From Phialocephala subalpina (Eukaryota > Ascomycota > Leotiomycetes > Helotiales > Mollisiaceae), in the NCBI GenBank assembly GCA_900073065.1, contig FJOG01000004.1, positions 2,217,025-2,281,024 of the forward strand: a stretch of DNA of 64,000 nt, read 5' to 3'. Of the stretch, positions 47,943-58,311 are shown piece by piece. Position 1 is the stretch's first letter. The number at the start of each line of letters is the position of its first letter. The notes under the pieces are model-generated. The model was not told the origin of the DNA. It made no database searches and saw nothing but the letters and a program-made list of their open reading frames with translations. Made by a program: the position numbers and the translations under genes.

Positions 47943-48635
47943 CTCAAGGAAGTCTCCGGCTTCTTGGAAGGACAACTTGGTGCAAAGTGGTCTCTTACGG
48001 CAGCTCTTTGCTTCTACAATATCCAACAAGTGCGAATGGTAGATTCGGAGACGGTCAAACTAAACAATTTCGAGAGACTCATTCGAGGGGTAGCTTTCAG
48101 GAATGTGGGACTTGTCGCTTTTTTCTGGAACAAAGCCGATCCATCGCTTGCTATAACTCGGTCAGATTACCTCAAAGAACACAACTGGAAGCTCATGATT
48201 GCAGGAGGAGCACGTTTCTTTCATTTGGGAAACGATCTGGAATCTTGTCAGCAGATGACTTTGAGCTTACTCAAGAGACAACCCACCAATATCGGTGTGC
48301 TTACCGACGACAAATACATTACCAGATAGACAGTCAAACTCGGCCGTCTAGACTACGAAGAGGGCGAAGTACGAAAAGTGATTGTTGAAGCAGCTGGGAA
48401 GATCCTGCAGTATGAAGAAGACCTCAAACATGTTACACCCGAGGAGCGAGCAGCTGTCCTCGTCAAGGTGGCTGAAACTGGAGTCAAGATGAAGCAACGT
48501 GCGGAGGATCTCGCGAGGATAACGACAGAGCGTATGCCTTTTTGGAGGATTCTGTGAATGGTCGTGTATGTGATGATTGTGCTCGTTGCAATTCTCATGT
48601 ACAGAGCTAGTAGGGTGGGAGAAATTTCTGGCTAG
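47943..48635 (+). pseudogene. Tail-anchored protein gene of unknown family with two in-frame stops
   Basis: An AG acceptor (ACAATTAG) at 47942 opens a frame reading LKEVSGFLEGQLGAKWSL, then FRNVGLVAFFWNKAD, GGARFFHLGNDLES and PTNIGVLTDDKYITR. A TAG at 48327-48329 interrupts, yet the same frame carries on for 75 clearly protein-like residues (KVIVEAAGKILQYEEDL, TPEERAAVLVKVAETGVKM). A TGA at 48555-48557 interrupts again, followed in frame by a hydrophobic helix MVVYVMIVLVAILMY and a stop at 48635. TAG fits a mutated CAG and TGA a mutated TGG. The first exon was not found. It sits between two related minus-strand genes. No known function. Confidence 0.6.
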
Positions 48636-48872
48636 TCTTAGCGCAGATGAGACGGGCGGGTGTACTTGATTTTGACCACCGATTGATCATGATCTCTGAA
48701 ATATAGGGGTTGATTTGGAGAGGCTTGAAGAATTTGAGAAAATAAAGACTCAAAATTCAAATGCAGGAGAATAGAAAGGACAAGGCAGATAGATGATTCT
48801 CTAATTGGTAGATGCTATGAATCTTCTGAACTTCTCCCCATTGCCCATTACTTTGGTTCAGTGCACACCGGA

Positions 48873-49371
48873 TCAGTTCCCCATCATCCAGGAAAAGGCA
48901 CCCACGATGGTACCAACCATCTTCAATCGATATTCGCTGGCCTTGTTTTCCGCCTCTTGAGCCTTGATCTGTGCACCTTCCTTGTATCTGAAATACAACC
49001 CGGCCACATCCACCAAGCCCGAAATCACGAGCGGTCCCATAGTGTTGACGACGGTTGCCCAAATACCTGGAGTATTTGTTTGAAACGCCTGGTGAAGTTC
49101 GGGGAAGGTACGGGTATGACCGAAAGGACCGTGCATAAGCTCTTGGTCTAAAGGCGAGGCATAGGAGTCGAGTCTTTTGTCGCTGTTTCGTGGCAATCTC
49201 TCGTATCTTTCAAGTGCTTTAAAATACTTTTGAAACATGTCGTTGGTAACATCGCCTCCCCTCATAGCATACTCGTGGAAGTGGCTGACGATGACATTCC
49301 GGTCACCACTGGTCATGGCGGAGTCCCTCAGCTCTTCCAGGGTAAGCCTGGTTTTCGTTATCTCGCTCCAT
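48873..49371 (-). pseudogene. Unrecognised protein (paralogue 2 of the 47-49 kb locus), uncertain start
   Basis: The frame reads LTLEELRDSAMTSGDRN-VIVSHFHEYAMRGG, then MFQKYFKALERYE. It has a hydrophobic segment (WATVVNTMGPLVISGLVDVAG), a charged helix (YFRYKEGAQIKAQEAENKA) and the end GTIVGAFSWMMGN. It matches paralogue 1 along its length. The only plausible ATG upstream (49371, MERDNEN, comparable with MASRDKV of paralogue 1) is in a different frame, so a one-base shift between 49371 and about 49350 seems to separate the start from the body. An in-frame ATG at 49316 would give a 147-aa protein lacking the first helix, and an unseen upstream exon is also possible. Whether it is functional is uncertain. 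Confidence 0.5.
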
Positions 49372-50390
49372 ATCGTTCCTGGATGAAGGTCTGTAGTTGA
49401 CGAAGCGGGTACAGATGTGGAAGTGAAAAGAGAAGTTGAGATGGAGTGCAAGTAGAGTGAAGCGCAATGCTGAGATTCAGGGTTTAAAGTAACGACCAGG
49501 AGGTAGTGAATGATAGCCACAACTTCACTGCTGGAATGCGACACTTATACCTCTCGCTCCATTGATAAATCGAAGTCAGCCATATCTTCAGAATGTCTCT
49601 TGCTGAACCCTGAATAGTGTCATCTATTCAGAGCAGAGTCGGGACAAGCAAAGGAATCCTAGGAGATCGCAAATAGAAGACAGTAGATCTTTGATAGTTT
49701 CAACACTGAACTACCCCGTGGCCCCCAGGGTCCTCTTCTGCCGTTTTCTTTTTAGAAAGAATGTCTGGGATTTTTCTTGCACGGCTTTGAGTTCCTAGCT
49801 ACTTTCCTCCTTTGTCCGTCCGAGTGAGGCATTGAGGGACCATGCATAACTTGAAGCGAAACCGAAGAACTTGTTTATGTTTGACTTCAGCTTTCTGATG
49901 GCCCGTTAGATCATCCCCTAGAAATTCAAAACTGACTCCAGTCTCAAGGCATACAAACAAAGCAGCTAGCAAAGGCAGATTCGAAGGCAAGAAGTGACTC
50001 AGTCCAGTCACGTGCGCATCGTTACCCCGCCCCCTTTTTAGACGACTCGGCTGTGCGGATGTGGGGTTCGGAATTTGTCAAAGACCCCAATCTTTCGGGA
50101 ATGGCTCGCACACAGGATGCTTGTATGTATCGTAGTCAAGAAACGCTTGTTTTTCGAGATAAATTTATTGAATTTCGAAAGCCAAAGCAAGAAGAGCTCA
50201 TTTAGATTGACTGCAGGATGGTGAAGCGAAAAGCATAATGGACAAGTTTAAATTGCGTCTACCAAGATACAAGTCGAGACTTGGTCCAATTATGTAGTCA
50301 CTTAACCTGAAGTATCAGATCCATGACCGAAACCAAGAATAAAATCTAGGAGTGAGTGGACCTGGCTGAAAGACTTCTCCGCAACCACAG
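49372..50390. other. Intergenic region
   Basis: About 1 kb upstream of paralogue 2 and downstream of the P450 gene. The part next to 49371 is pyrimidine-rich and may be a 5' leader. No coding sequence is supported. Confidence 0.4.
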
Positions 50391-52333
50391 TCAAACAACC
50401 TTGACCCTTACCCCCATCGAGCTCTCCTTTGGCCTCGCAAGCAAGAATTCCCGCTCAGGCTTCACATCCTCAACATCCGTCTCAAAAAGCACAAACTCAT
50501 TCTTCCTCACCACATTCGCCAACGTAATATACAACTCCGCATACGCTAGCTGCATGCCCAAACAGTTCCTACTTCCCTTCGTGAACGAAACCAAGTATCT
50601 CGAAAGCGGAGTCTCTTTTTGGTTTGATTTTTGGTTCGCGAGAATGGGGGCGCGGAGATGCTCGGGTGGTTCGGCGAGCCAGCGTTCAGGAGCGAAGGTG
50701 TTGGAGAAGGGGAAGGCGGTTTCGTTGTGGTGCATTATGAGGCTGGTCATCGACATTGGAGTTCCTCGAGGGAGGAGGTAAGATTTATCGCCGGATGGGG
50801 TGGTGTAGGTGATGTCTTTGTCGGGTGAGATACGTGGGAGGCGTCCTGCACCACCGTATGATAAGCGGAGTCCTTCTCGATGTTAGTGATTATGCTTCTC
50901 AATCTGAAGGAGGTTCCTTCGAACGAGATGAGGATGGAGAAACTGAGAGAGTGTTGAGCCTACCTTCCTGGATGACAGCAGTCAAATAAGGTAGCGACTC
51001 TAGAGTTGCAAGATCGAGCGGAGTCGAGGGATCTTTCCAAGCGTCGTTGAGCTCTTTCTTTAATTTATTCATAGTGTCCGGGTTGCTGAGGAGGTAGCAC
51101 ATAGCAACAGACATCGTCCAGGCGGTTGTCTCGACCCCGGCGCTCACAATAGTTTGTGCTTCATCGAACAGGCGCTGCTTAGATTTCTCTTGATCTGGGC
51201 GTTTAGATTGGAGGATCTCATGGAAAATGGTTGCGTGGTTGACGTCTTGGTTCCTTTGGTTCTTGCCACTTAAGACTGAGTCAACTGTAGATAAATCAGT
51301 AAGCGATTTGAAGTATGATTTGAGAGTCGAGGAGCTGAGGAGCTGAGGAGCCGAGAGGAGTCGAGTCCGCAATACTCGCGAAGAGCTCGGCTCTCCATAT
51401 CTCTTCAAATAACGGGCACATTCCCACTTACTTTTGCGCTCGATGTCCTGATTTTGTCAGTCGGAAGTGGAATTTCGGCCAAGAATAAGGATCACTTACG
51501 GATTGCCATGAAAGTATGACATCGGACGCGGGATCTAGCCACGTCACAACCCATTTTGGTAGGACGTTGATCTGTAGTTGAACCACGATAGGGAAGTTGT
51601 TTGCGATATGGATAGCACGGAGGTATAACTCAAGAGTTCTGTTCAACGGCGCGATGAATTCCGGATTCTCAACGAGATTGTAGTTCTCGGCAAAGGAGTA
51701 CTCCATCACTGCATCATTCGTAAGACACGCAAATGCTTCGTTGAGGGCTAGCGCATTCTCGGCCCCTTTGTATTCCTCGGTGAAGCGGCGACAGAGGACA
51801 TCGGCTCGTTCTTGAATCCACGGGGCAAACTTCCGAATTTGGCTCTTGGAAAAGTAAGGGTTGAGTGTACTTCGGCGAGTGCGGTGAAGCTCGTGGTTTG
51901 ATGTAGCGAAAGCGGACTTGTCCGACGTGAACGCATTCTTGTGCCATGGTGTTTTGTCACGTCGTTCAGAGTTGGAGTAGATGGTATCGTAAAATTCGGG
52001 ATCATCAATGTGCACCTCGAGCGGGGTTATGCGAACAATGGGACCTTCATCTGTGAGTGCGGTACTCTGTTCGAAAGGGGTCCTTTACTTACCATACTGC
52101 TCGTGTAGCCTTTTGATCTCCCTGAAGAACTGTCCTCCCTTGACAACTTGGTAGTAGAAGTCGTACCACCACGTCGCAGCAGCAAGTTTTGGGCCAGGAA
52201 TATGAGAGATGGGACTGAAGTAAAGACGGTAGACCGTTAGAACGACGGTGTAGCCTGTGATGGCAACGGCAAGTCCCAGTACGGAGGAAATGAGGTTGGG
52301 GGCAGAGCTGCCATTAACAAAGAATGAAGCCAT
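50391..52333 (-). CDS. Cytochrome P450, trichothecene/secondary-metabolism type
   Basis: Five exons (52333-52093, 52050-51500, 51447-51432, 51284-50964, 50872-50391) give 536 aa. They include a 16-nt micro-exon, and the first intron is only 42 nt. The N-terminal anchor is [22 protein letters not shown], followed by the IPGPKLAA hinge. Further motifs are [14 protein letters not shown] and [11 protein letters not shown], the I-helix [10 protein letters not shown], the ExxR as E376-G-L-R379 rebuilt across an intron, and FAPERWL. The heme loop [12 protein letters not shown] has the Cys at about 480. The region [23 protein letters not shown] is typical of microsomal fungal P450s of the tri4/CYP526-like groups. 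The start has a strong context (GCCATGG). Substrate unknown; no biosynthetic core enzyme in view. Confidence 0.92.
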
Positions 52334-53601
52334 GGCAGGTATTCCAGTTGAGGAGGAGTATGTAAAGGCTTTCCAACGTCAACCTGAAGGCGTCTTGCGA
52401 AGACATTCGGGGATCCGGAATACTTGCGTGGGCTATATAGACAGCAAGGCGAGATCAAATCACGGCAATGCTTACTTGTCCATTAGACCTAGTAAGAAAT
52501 TAAGCATAATTGGGGTTCGAAATCAGCTTCACAGGAGCAAGCAACCTGCTCGGGTTCGGGACTGGCTTAATTATACGAGCACGCAACGAGCATGCCAATG
52601 ACGGTTTCACTGAAGTGCTAATTGCTGACACGAGTCGTCAGCACTTGAAATCTGACATAGCGCGGGGTGGCGCCAAGTTGCCCCGGGCCGTATCTACCGA
52701 GACTTCATTGGTCCAGCTACAGCCTGGCAACTAACTGTTCTATGAATACCAAAAGGTCTTGCGAAAGAAAGCAGTTTACCGACTCGAGGTCTGAAGAAGT
52801 ACCTGTATCGTGATATTCGTGATTATTTTCACCTAGGGTTGCGACCATCATGACGCAAGCAAACACAAGCCAAAATGGATCGCCGGCGTGTCTTTGAAAG
52901 CGGCGATTTGATTTCCCAAGTAAGCCAAGCTATCTTAAGTCAGAAAGATGTGAGAGCTGGCCACGAAGGTTTGAGGTTGGACGTCCTGCGAGAGAGCTGC
53001 TGACCGGGTATTGACTTCATTTCAATAGGCATACCGTGCTCATCTAGTCCCATCATTAACTAGATGTCTCCTATCAGTGGCACAGTACGAAAAGGTTGCG
53101 AACCCATAGCCAGGTTTTGTAACAATACAATACTCGGCAGCTGCAATCCAAGAACAAGTGGCAGCAGGATGTCTCAAACCACCAACCAATCATCTTTACA
53201 CTCATCTTTACACTCGTGGTGCATCGCACAGCCAATATGGCAAGAGAGAAGGAATCAGGCAGTATTGCTCCAAGAAAATAGAAGACCATAAGAAGAACGG
53301 GAAGGAAAACAGTATTGCTAGCCACCAATTTGCCAAACCAAGTTTCCCTGCCGGTCTAGCATCATGTTCCGATCACTTCACCACATTTGAGCAGGCTGTC
53401 ACTGTCAATGCCCGAAAGAGAAATAGGAAGGAGGTCCCCATTGCGAAAGTTAAGAAACAAGCCTCCGCCCATCTGAATTCGGCAGCAATGAAAGCATATA
53501 AAGCCGGCCCAAGAACGTCGAATCAGGGGAGTGCTAGTGCGTTGCGCGTTGAATGCGACTCATCCCTCGACGCATATCTTTCTCGCAATAAGCTACCTCC
53601 G
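52334..53601. other. Intergenic region
   Basis: Upstream of the P450 and downstream of the F-box-like gene. A plus ORF at 53158-53688 has no recognisable domain and partly overlaps the minus-strand gene in antisense; I leave it uncalled. Confidence 0.4.
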
Positions 53602-54769
53602 TCAGCACAGTCTGGCCAGGTAACATCTCGTACCGATGCTGTCTCTGTTCCGCCATCTCGGCGCTGGGTAAGTATTGTCCGTTTCTAACTTCAAAATCCG
53701 CTTGCGCATGTGTGGGTGAGGGTACTTCTGAGTAATTTGGAGGTGATGGAAGGACTTAGAGTGCGAGAGCAAGGCCTTCATGACAGGGCCAGTGAGTTGA
53801 ACAGCACAATGAGTTGTTGGAATTATACCGGTCACCGACGCGATTCGGAAAGACCTTAAGGGATTCATTTGAGAGATGACCTCGGCGGTCATGGGAAGAT
53901 TTCGTGTCGACGAGCGCTCATCAACTAAAATGATTCTATGGAACGGCCCGCAGGTTTCAATGGAGATACTGTCTAGATACTTCAAAAAACGGAGTATAGA
54001 CAGTGTCTCCTCAGGCGAAGCACCGGAGTACCCAGAAAATACCAGGTGTCGCAGATTTTGGAAGCGGCGGAGGTATGAAAGGGGCAAACGGCTGGATGTG
54101 ATTGTATAATTCAGAAGATTTGGAAAAGCTGAAGCTATCATCTCGATGAGCAACTCCTTTTCAAGGAGAAAAGCCAAGGTCATATCATCCGGTGGAGTTT
54201 TGTGAGCGTTGGCGAGATATATGGAGAGTTTCTCGACGTTCGGAAGGGGCCTGAAGGCGTTCAACGCGGAAGAAACTGCATCCGGGCGCGATGTGGCCTT
54301 GGCCTTCAACAAAGTGACGTTGCCGTTTGTTGTTTGAGACTCTGGCCCAGAAGGAGATTCACGGGCCTCCTCCCCCAATGGCCTTATGCTTCGAACAATC
54401 GTGCAGAGAGTTTCTGCAGGATGAGAAATTTTCGCAAAGCCTCGTAACAATCTTGACTCAGGGATATTGCCGTTGTTCGAATCCATTCGAGATGTTGTTT
54501 CTTGCCCTCTCAATCTAGTCCAAGAGGCCTTGAAAGTTGTAAAGTTTTCCGCGCCAGTTCTGCTCCTTCATTACAAGAGGAAGTACTTCGAGACTGATCT
54601 GGTGACAAGTTGCAGTCAAACTATAATACCAGCAGTTGTAGCTGGGCGGTGCTGAAGAGGATGAGACCAATCTCAGAACAATCCGATATATTTGTATTCC
54701 TATCTCGAGAGGAAGGTCCAGGAAGGAAAGTGGTTCATGGTGGTATGTAGAGGTTGTCGTCGTATCCAT
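53602..54769 (-). pseudogene. F-box-like protein gene, apparently disrupted
   Basis: The ATG at 54769 begins with an F-box-like motif SFLDLPLEIGIQIYRIVLRL and CHQISLEVLPLVMKEQNW, then a TAG at 54515. A second frame from about 54513 to 53602 (over 290 residues) reads FRPLPNVEKLSIYLANA, FPNLLNYTITSSRLPLSYL and NLRHLVFSGYSGAS, which look like leucine-rich F-box protein repeats. The two parts lie in different frames with no obvious GT/AG pair between them. This suggests a broken single gene, although two separate genes or an unrecognised intron are possible. Typical relatives act as SCF ubiquitin-ligase adaptors. Confidence 0.5.
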
Positions 54770-57139
54770 GTTTGGTTTCTTGCAGAACGTCGGGCTTTAT
54801 GGATGAGAATATGCGGCACTCGACATGAAAAGTGAGAATCCTCAAGAGGCTTTATGACTGCTATTCAGGCCACGCTGAATCTTGAGGATTACCAACAGAC
54901 TCTCGAAATTTGGCCCTCGAGGACCCAGTGTGAGATTGGGAGAAACGAACGCCAGACAAGAACAATATAAATAATTGCGGCTGCCCAAAGGAGATTTGTG
55001 AGGCTGGAAGGATCGCATATTGGTTGTTGTCCGTTGGAAGTGGGCTGTTGGATGGCCGGATGGTCGAATTTATTTAGGGATTATGACTCCCTCAAGTCCA
55101 TCGAGTCCCCTTTGTATCTGCAGGTTCAATGGATAGAAACCAACAGGAAAACTTCTTCACTAAGGTATGAAAGGTGAGACGCGTTGAGATGCGGGGAGCT
55201 TTCCTGCCCATGTAACTTTAGGCTAGCCCTAAATAGTCTAACTTCAACCAATTCATTCTACATCAACTTCACTGTTCGTCCCTTTGGAGAACGGCAACTT
55301 TCATTTACCAAAGACTCCAAATTTAAAAGAGAGGCATACATCAAACTTCAACAATTCAGTACGTATAGATATCTGAGCAAGCATTCAACAATTTCTGGAT
55401 AAAAAGCTGACAAATGAGGGGATGAAAGAAATCGAACAAGAGATTTAAACACGACTCCTCCCACGCGTCCTAGCCGTCGAACAAACATCACATCTACCCT
55501 TCCCTTCGCATTTGCAGACTGCACATTTCTTTCCATGCCTCTCCGATCTCCGAGCCTCACGATGGCATCTCAGCTCAATATCACGCCTGGGCCAGCTGGT
55601 CTGCCAAGGGGGAATAAAGACCCATCACTGGGCTTCACGTTGATGGGCCAGTCACCAACATAATTATAATCCCTATCCCAGAGAACCCATCCCTCTTCGC
55701 CGGTACCTGGATCGAGGTATATGAACTGAGTCACTTTGCCCGTTTGTTGAATATCTGGAAATTCGATGTTCGTCCATAGAAGGTTTAATCGTACGCTCTG
55801 TACGCAGATGCTGTCAGTGTCTCAAAAAGGAAATTTGTGACAATGGAGGTGACCGTAATCTATTGGTCGAGGCGGCAGCTAGCCTAAACCGGTCTAGCTC
55901 AAATGCCGCAAGTGAAGTCAACCTCGAGTGAAGTCCTTGCCTTCTCTCTATATGCAATGCCGCCCAATGCTTCCGATCACCCTTTGTAAATGCATAGTAT
56001 GCATTGACCGATAAATCTGGCCACAAACACAATGTGAGGTTTGCAAATTCAGGGAGTACAATCTGACCAAGCATCCAGCAATCTGCTCAAAAGCTAACAG
56101 GAGGGCAGGGCTTCTAGTGCATGAACAACAGAGCCAACGGACGATCCAACAAGTATACTCCCTCCCCTAATCCTCTGAATACCAAAATTTGCCTCTGATA
56201 TTGCAATTCGGCCCTCATTTGACCCGGGTCTTGCCCAACATCCAAATTACAATGAAATTCGACGGCATATGGTAGCGAAGCTCGTGTGCCAAGTTCACTT
56301 CAGAGCATGCTGGTTAGTCCAGACGGGAGACATATCCGGCATCGTAGGATGCTAATTCCAATCTCAATATACCCTTCGAGGCAAGGCCATATTGATGAAA
56401 TCGAAGTGCTAGGGGTACTTAAAAAATTTTCAGGCCAGGTCGATGGATATTTTTTGGACAGGCTTCCAGTAGAAGTGCCAAGTGAGCTTCTTCTGTGATT
56501 GTTTGGCCATGGGGAAAACAACTGTGATAATGGGGGCAAGATGTCTGCTTTTTACGGCTGTTTGTATCTGCTCCCAAAGCCATTTTCTCAATCGCTACTG
56601 CTTGTCATTTGATTCCACACTCTCTTTAGCGGTAGCATTTTGTTTCCTTGCCTCATACGCTGGCAATCACCAATCTCCTCAAAGGGTTTTAAGTGCCTCT
56701 GCCTTCCCGAATTTCAAGTTAAATCTTTCATCTCTTTTCCCTCCTTGATGAGCCAAAGGGGAAGTGTTCCATCTCATCTTTAGTCCACCGCCTTTCATGC
56801 TCGGAAAAACAATACTCTTGGTGCTTGTCGATACTGTCGTCGTGGAACCATCTCCACGTGCTCGTGCGGTTCGCATCGATCAAAGCGTTTATAAAATTCG
56901 GCTTCCTTTCCTAAGGTTCCCCAACTTTGGAAAACCTCAACACCATTTGAGTTGCTCAGCTCTTCATTCAGAGTAAGGCGCAGATCATTTGATGGGTACC
57001 ATGAGATCATCATAACAACCTTCCGTTCCATCACTGTTAGTGGAAGATAAATGCGCATCTGCGCCAGCCGATCCACCCGCTCACCTTTCCCCTACGGTCC
57101 TTTTGCGATTAACCTTTGACTTTCCAAACGTTGAACAAC
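54770..57139. other. Degraded coding relics and intergenic DNA
   Basis: On the minus strand, 55800-55350 reads as protein-like sequence (TGKVTQFIYLDPGTGEEG, GWVLWDRDYNYVGDWPI) until a TGA, then continues in frame. A further relic at 56074-55814 includes PEFANLTLCLWPDLS and HWAALHIERRQGL. The minus ORF at 57076-56795 is of the same kind. The fragments do not join into one frame and match no family I know. I regard the stretch as gene remains. Confidence 0.4.
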
Positions 57140-57853
57140 ATGCGCCTTAGAAATCGTGGGATCGGCATTGGCGAAACCTTCTACCCTTTCAAGCGCCTGC
57201 CCATTGAGATCCGGCAAATGATCTGGCGTTACATCCTAAAGGCTCGCGTCGTCGAAGTATTATGGGCCACACTTGATGGAGAGAAGGCCGTTATACCATC
57301 GAACCAGGACCTATTAGGGTTAGAAGGCTTTCCCTCGGCCGACGAGATCGTATTCATGTCCCTATCGAAACTTCCAATAGCCTTACAGGTCAACAAGGAT
57401 TCGCGCAACGCCATACTCTTTTTTTATCCTTTGTGTTTCACAACCGGCAGTCACGATCCTCGAATTCGATTCAACTTCTCCCTCGACACACTGTACCTGG
57501 ACAACAAGGTGACGCAGTACAGCTTCGATCTCTTCAAGAACTTCAACACTACCGAGAAATCGAAGCTCGAGAACTTGGCTGTAATGGAAATGTACGGGAT
57601 CAACGATCAAGGCTCTGGAGTCTGGGATGCCAATTGGGGAGCGCTTGGTATCGAAATGAATAAACTGGCTGGAGTCAAGGAGCTCTTCCACGTAATCGAC
57701 GCCACAAAAAATCGACCAGTTCGCGACAAGCAACCTCATCTCGATCTGCTCTTGCTTCTCTCCTCCAGATCCGCCCCATTACTAACGACCACGTCTATCT
57801 TGGAGTATGTCAGCGGTAACCAACCTAAGTATAGCTCGGAATTACAAGAATGA
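57140..57853 (+). CDS. 2EXR-domain protein, intact
   Basis: A single exon of 237 aa from the ATG at 57140 (the frame is open further upstream but lacks an ATG). The 2EXR domain opens with FYPFKRLPIEIRQMIWRYIL, then KLPIALQVNKDSRNAILFFYPLCF, and continues with IRFNFSLDTLYLDNKVTQY. The C-terminal part is Leu/Ser-rich (LDLLLLLSSRSAPLL). The protein has no disrupting stops, unlike the 18-26 kb paralogues, and lacks their proline tail. It may extend through an intron at its 3' end, but no continuation was recognised. Function unknown. Confidence 0.78.
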   Translation: MRLRNRGIGIGETFYPFKRLPIEIRQMIWRYILKARVVEVLWATLDGEKAVIPSNQDLLGLEGFPSADEIVFMSLSKLPIALQVNKDSRNAILFFYPLCFTTGSHDPRIRFNFSLDTLYLDNKVTQYSFDLFKNFNTTEKSKLENLAVMEMYGINDQGSGVWDANWGALGIEMNKLAGVKELFHVIDATKNRPVRDKQPHLDLLLLLSSRSAPLLTTTSILEYVSGNQPKYSSELQE

Positions 57854-58311
57854 AGTAGAACGTCTCGGACAGACCTGGACGTGATGATTTACTGATCGGC
57901 ATACTTGATGCTTCGCCAGCCCCAAATGAGCTGTGGTTTCTTAGCCCATTGCACAACATGCTCCGTATACAAGACCAACTTATCATCAGGGTACTTGAAA
58001 AGTCGAGCCAATTCATCAGGATACTCCTCATAGAGCTCCACGCCCAGACCACGATAAGTAGGGCAGCTATATTCTTTATAGAGAATCTGCTCAATGGATT
58101 CTGGGCCTTCGGCGGGGTTAGAGAGATCAGTGCGTATGAAGACCATCCTGCGTTTATTGCAATGGATTTATCTCACCTGAACAATTATATCCTCGCCCAG
58201 AAAAGAGTGTATGTGTACTGTACATCCAACAGTTCTCAAGCCCCCAAATCAACTTCGAGTTGTGTCTCTACACTACAGAAGGCTCACCCTCAACGTCAAC
58301 CTGTCATCCAC
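57854..58311. other. Intergenic region
   Basis: A minus ORF 58146-57889 (GLGVELYEEYPDELARLF) looks protein-like but has no recognisable start context or family; it may be a relic. Otherwise nothing is seen. Confidence 0.35.

Noticed and set aside
52500..52560. tRNA-like GGTTCGA box
   Set aside because: The flanking sequence does not fold into a cloverleaf and there is no matching A box. No tRNA is supported in the window.
53158..53688. 176-aa plus-strand ORF
   Set aside because: No known motif, and its 3' part is antisense to the F-box-like gene. Not enough support for a gene.
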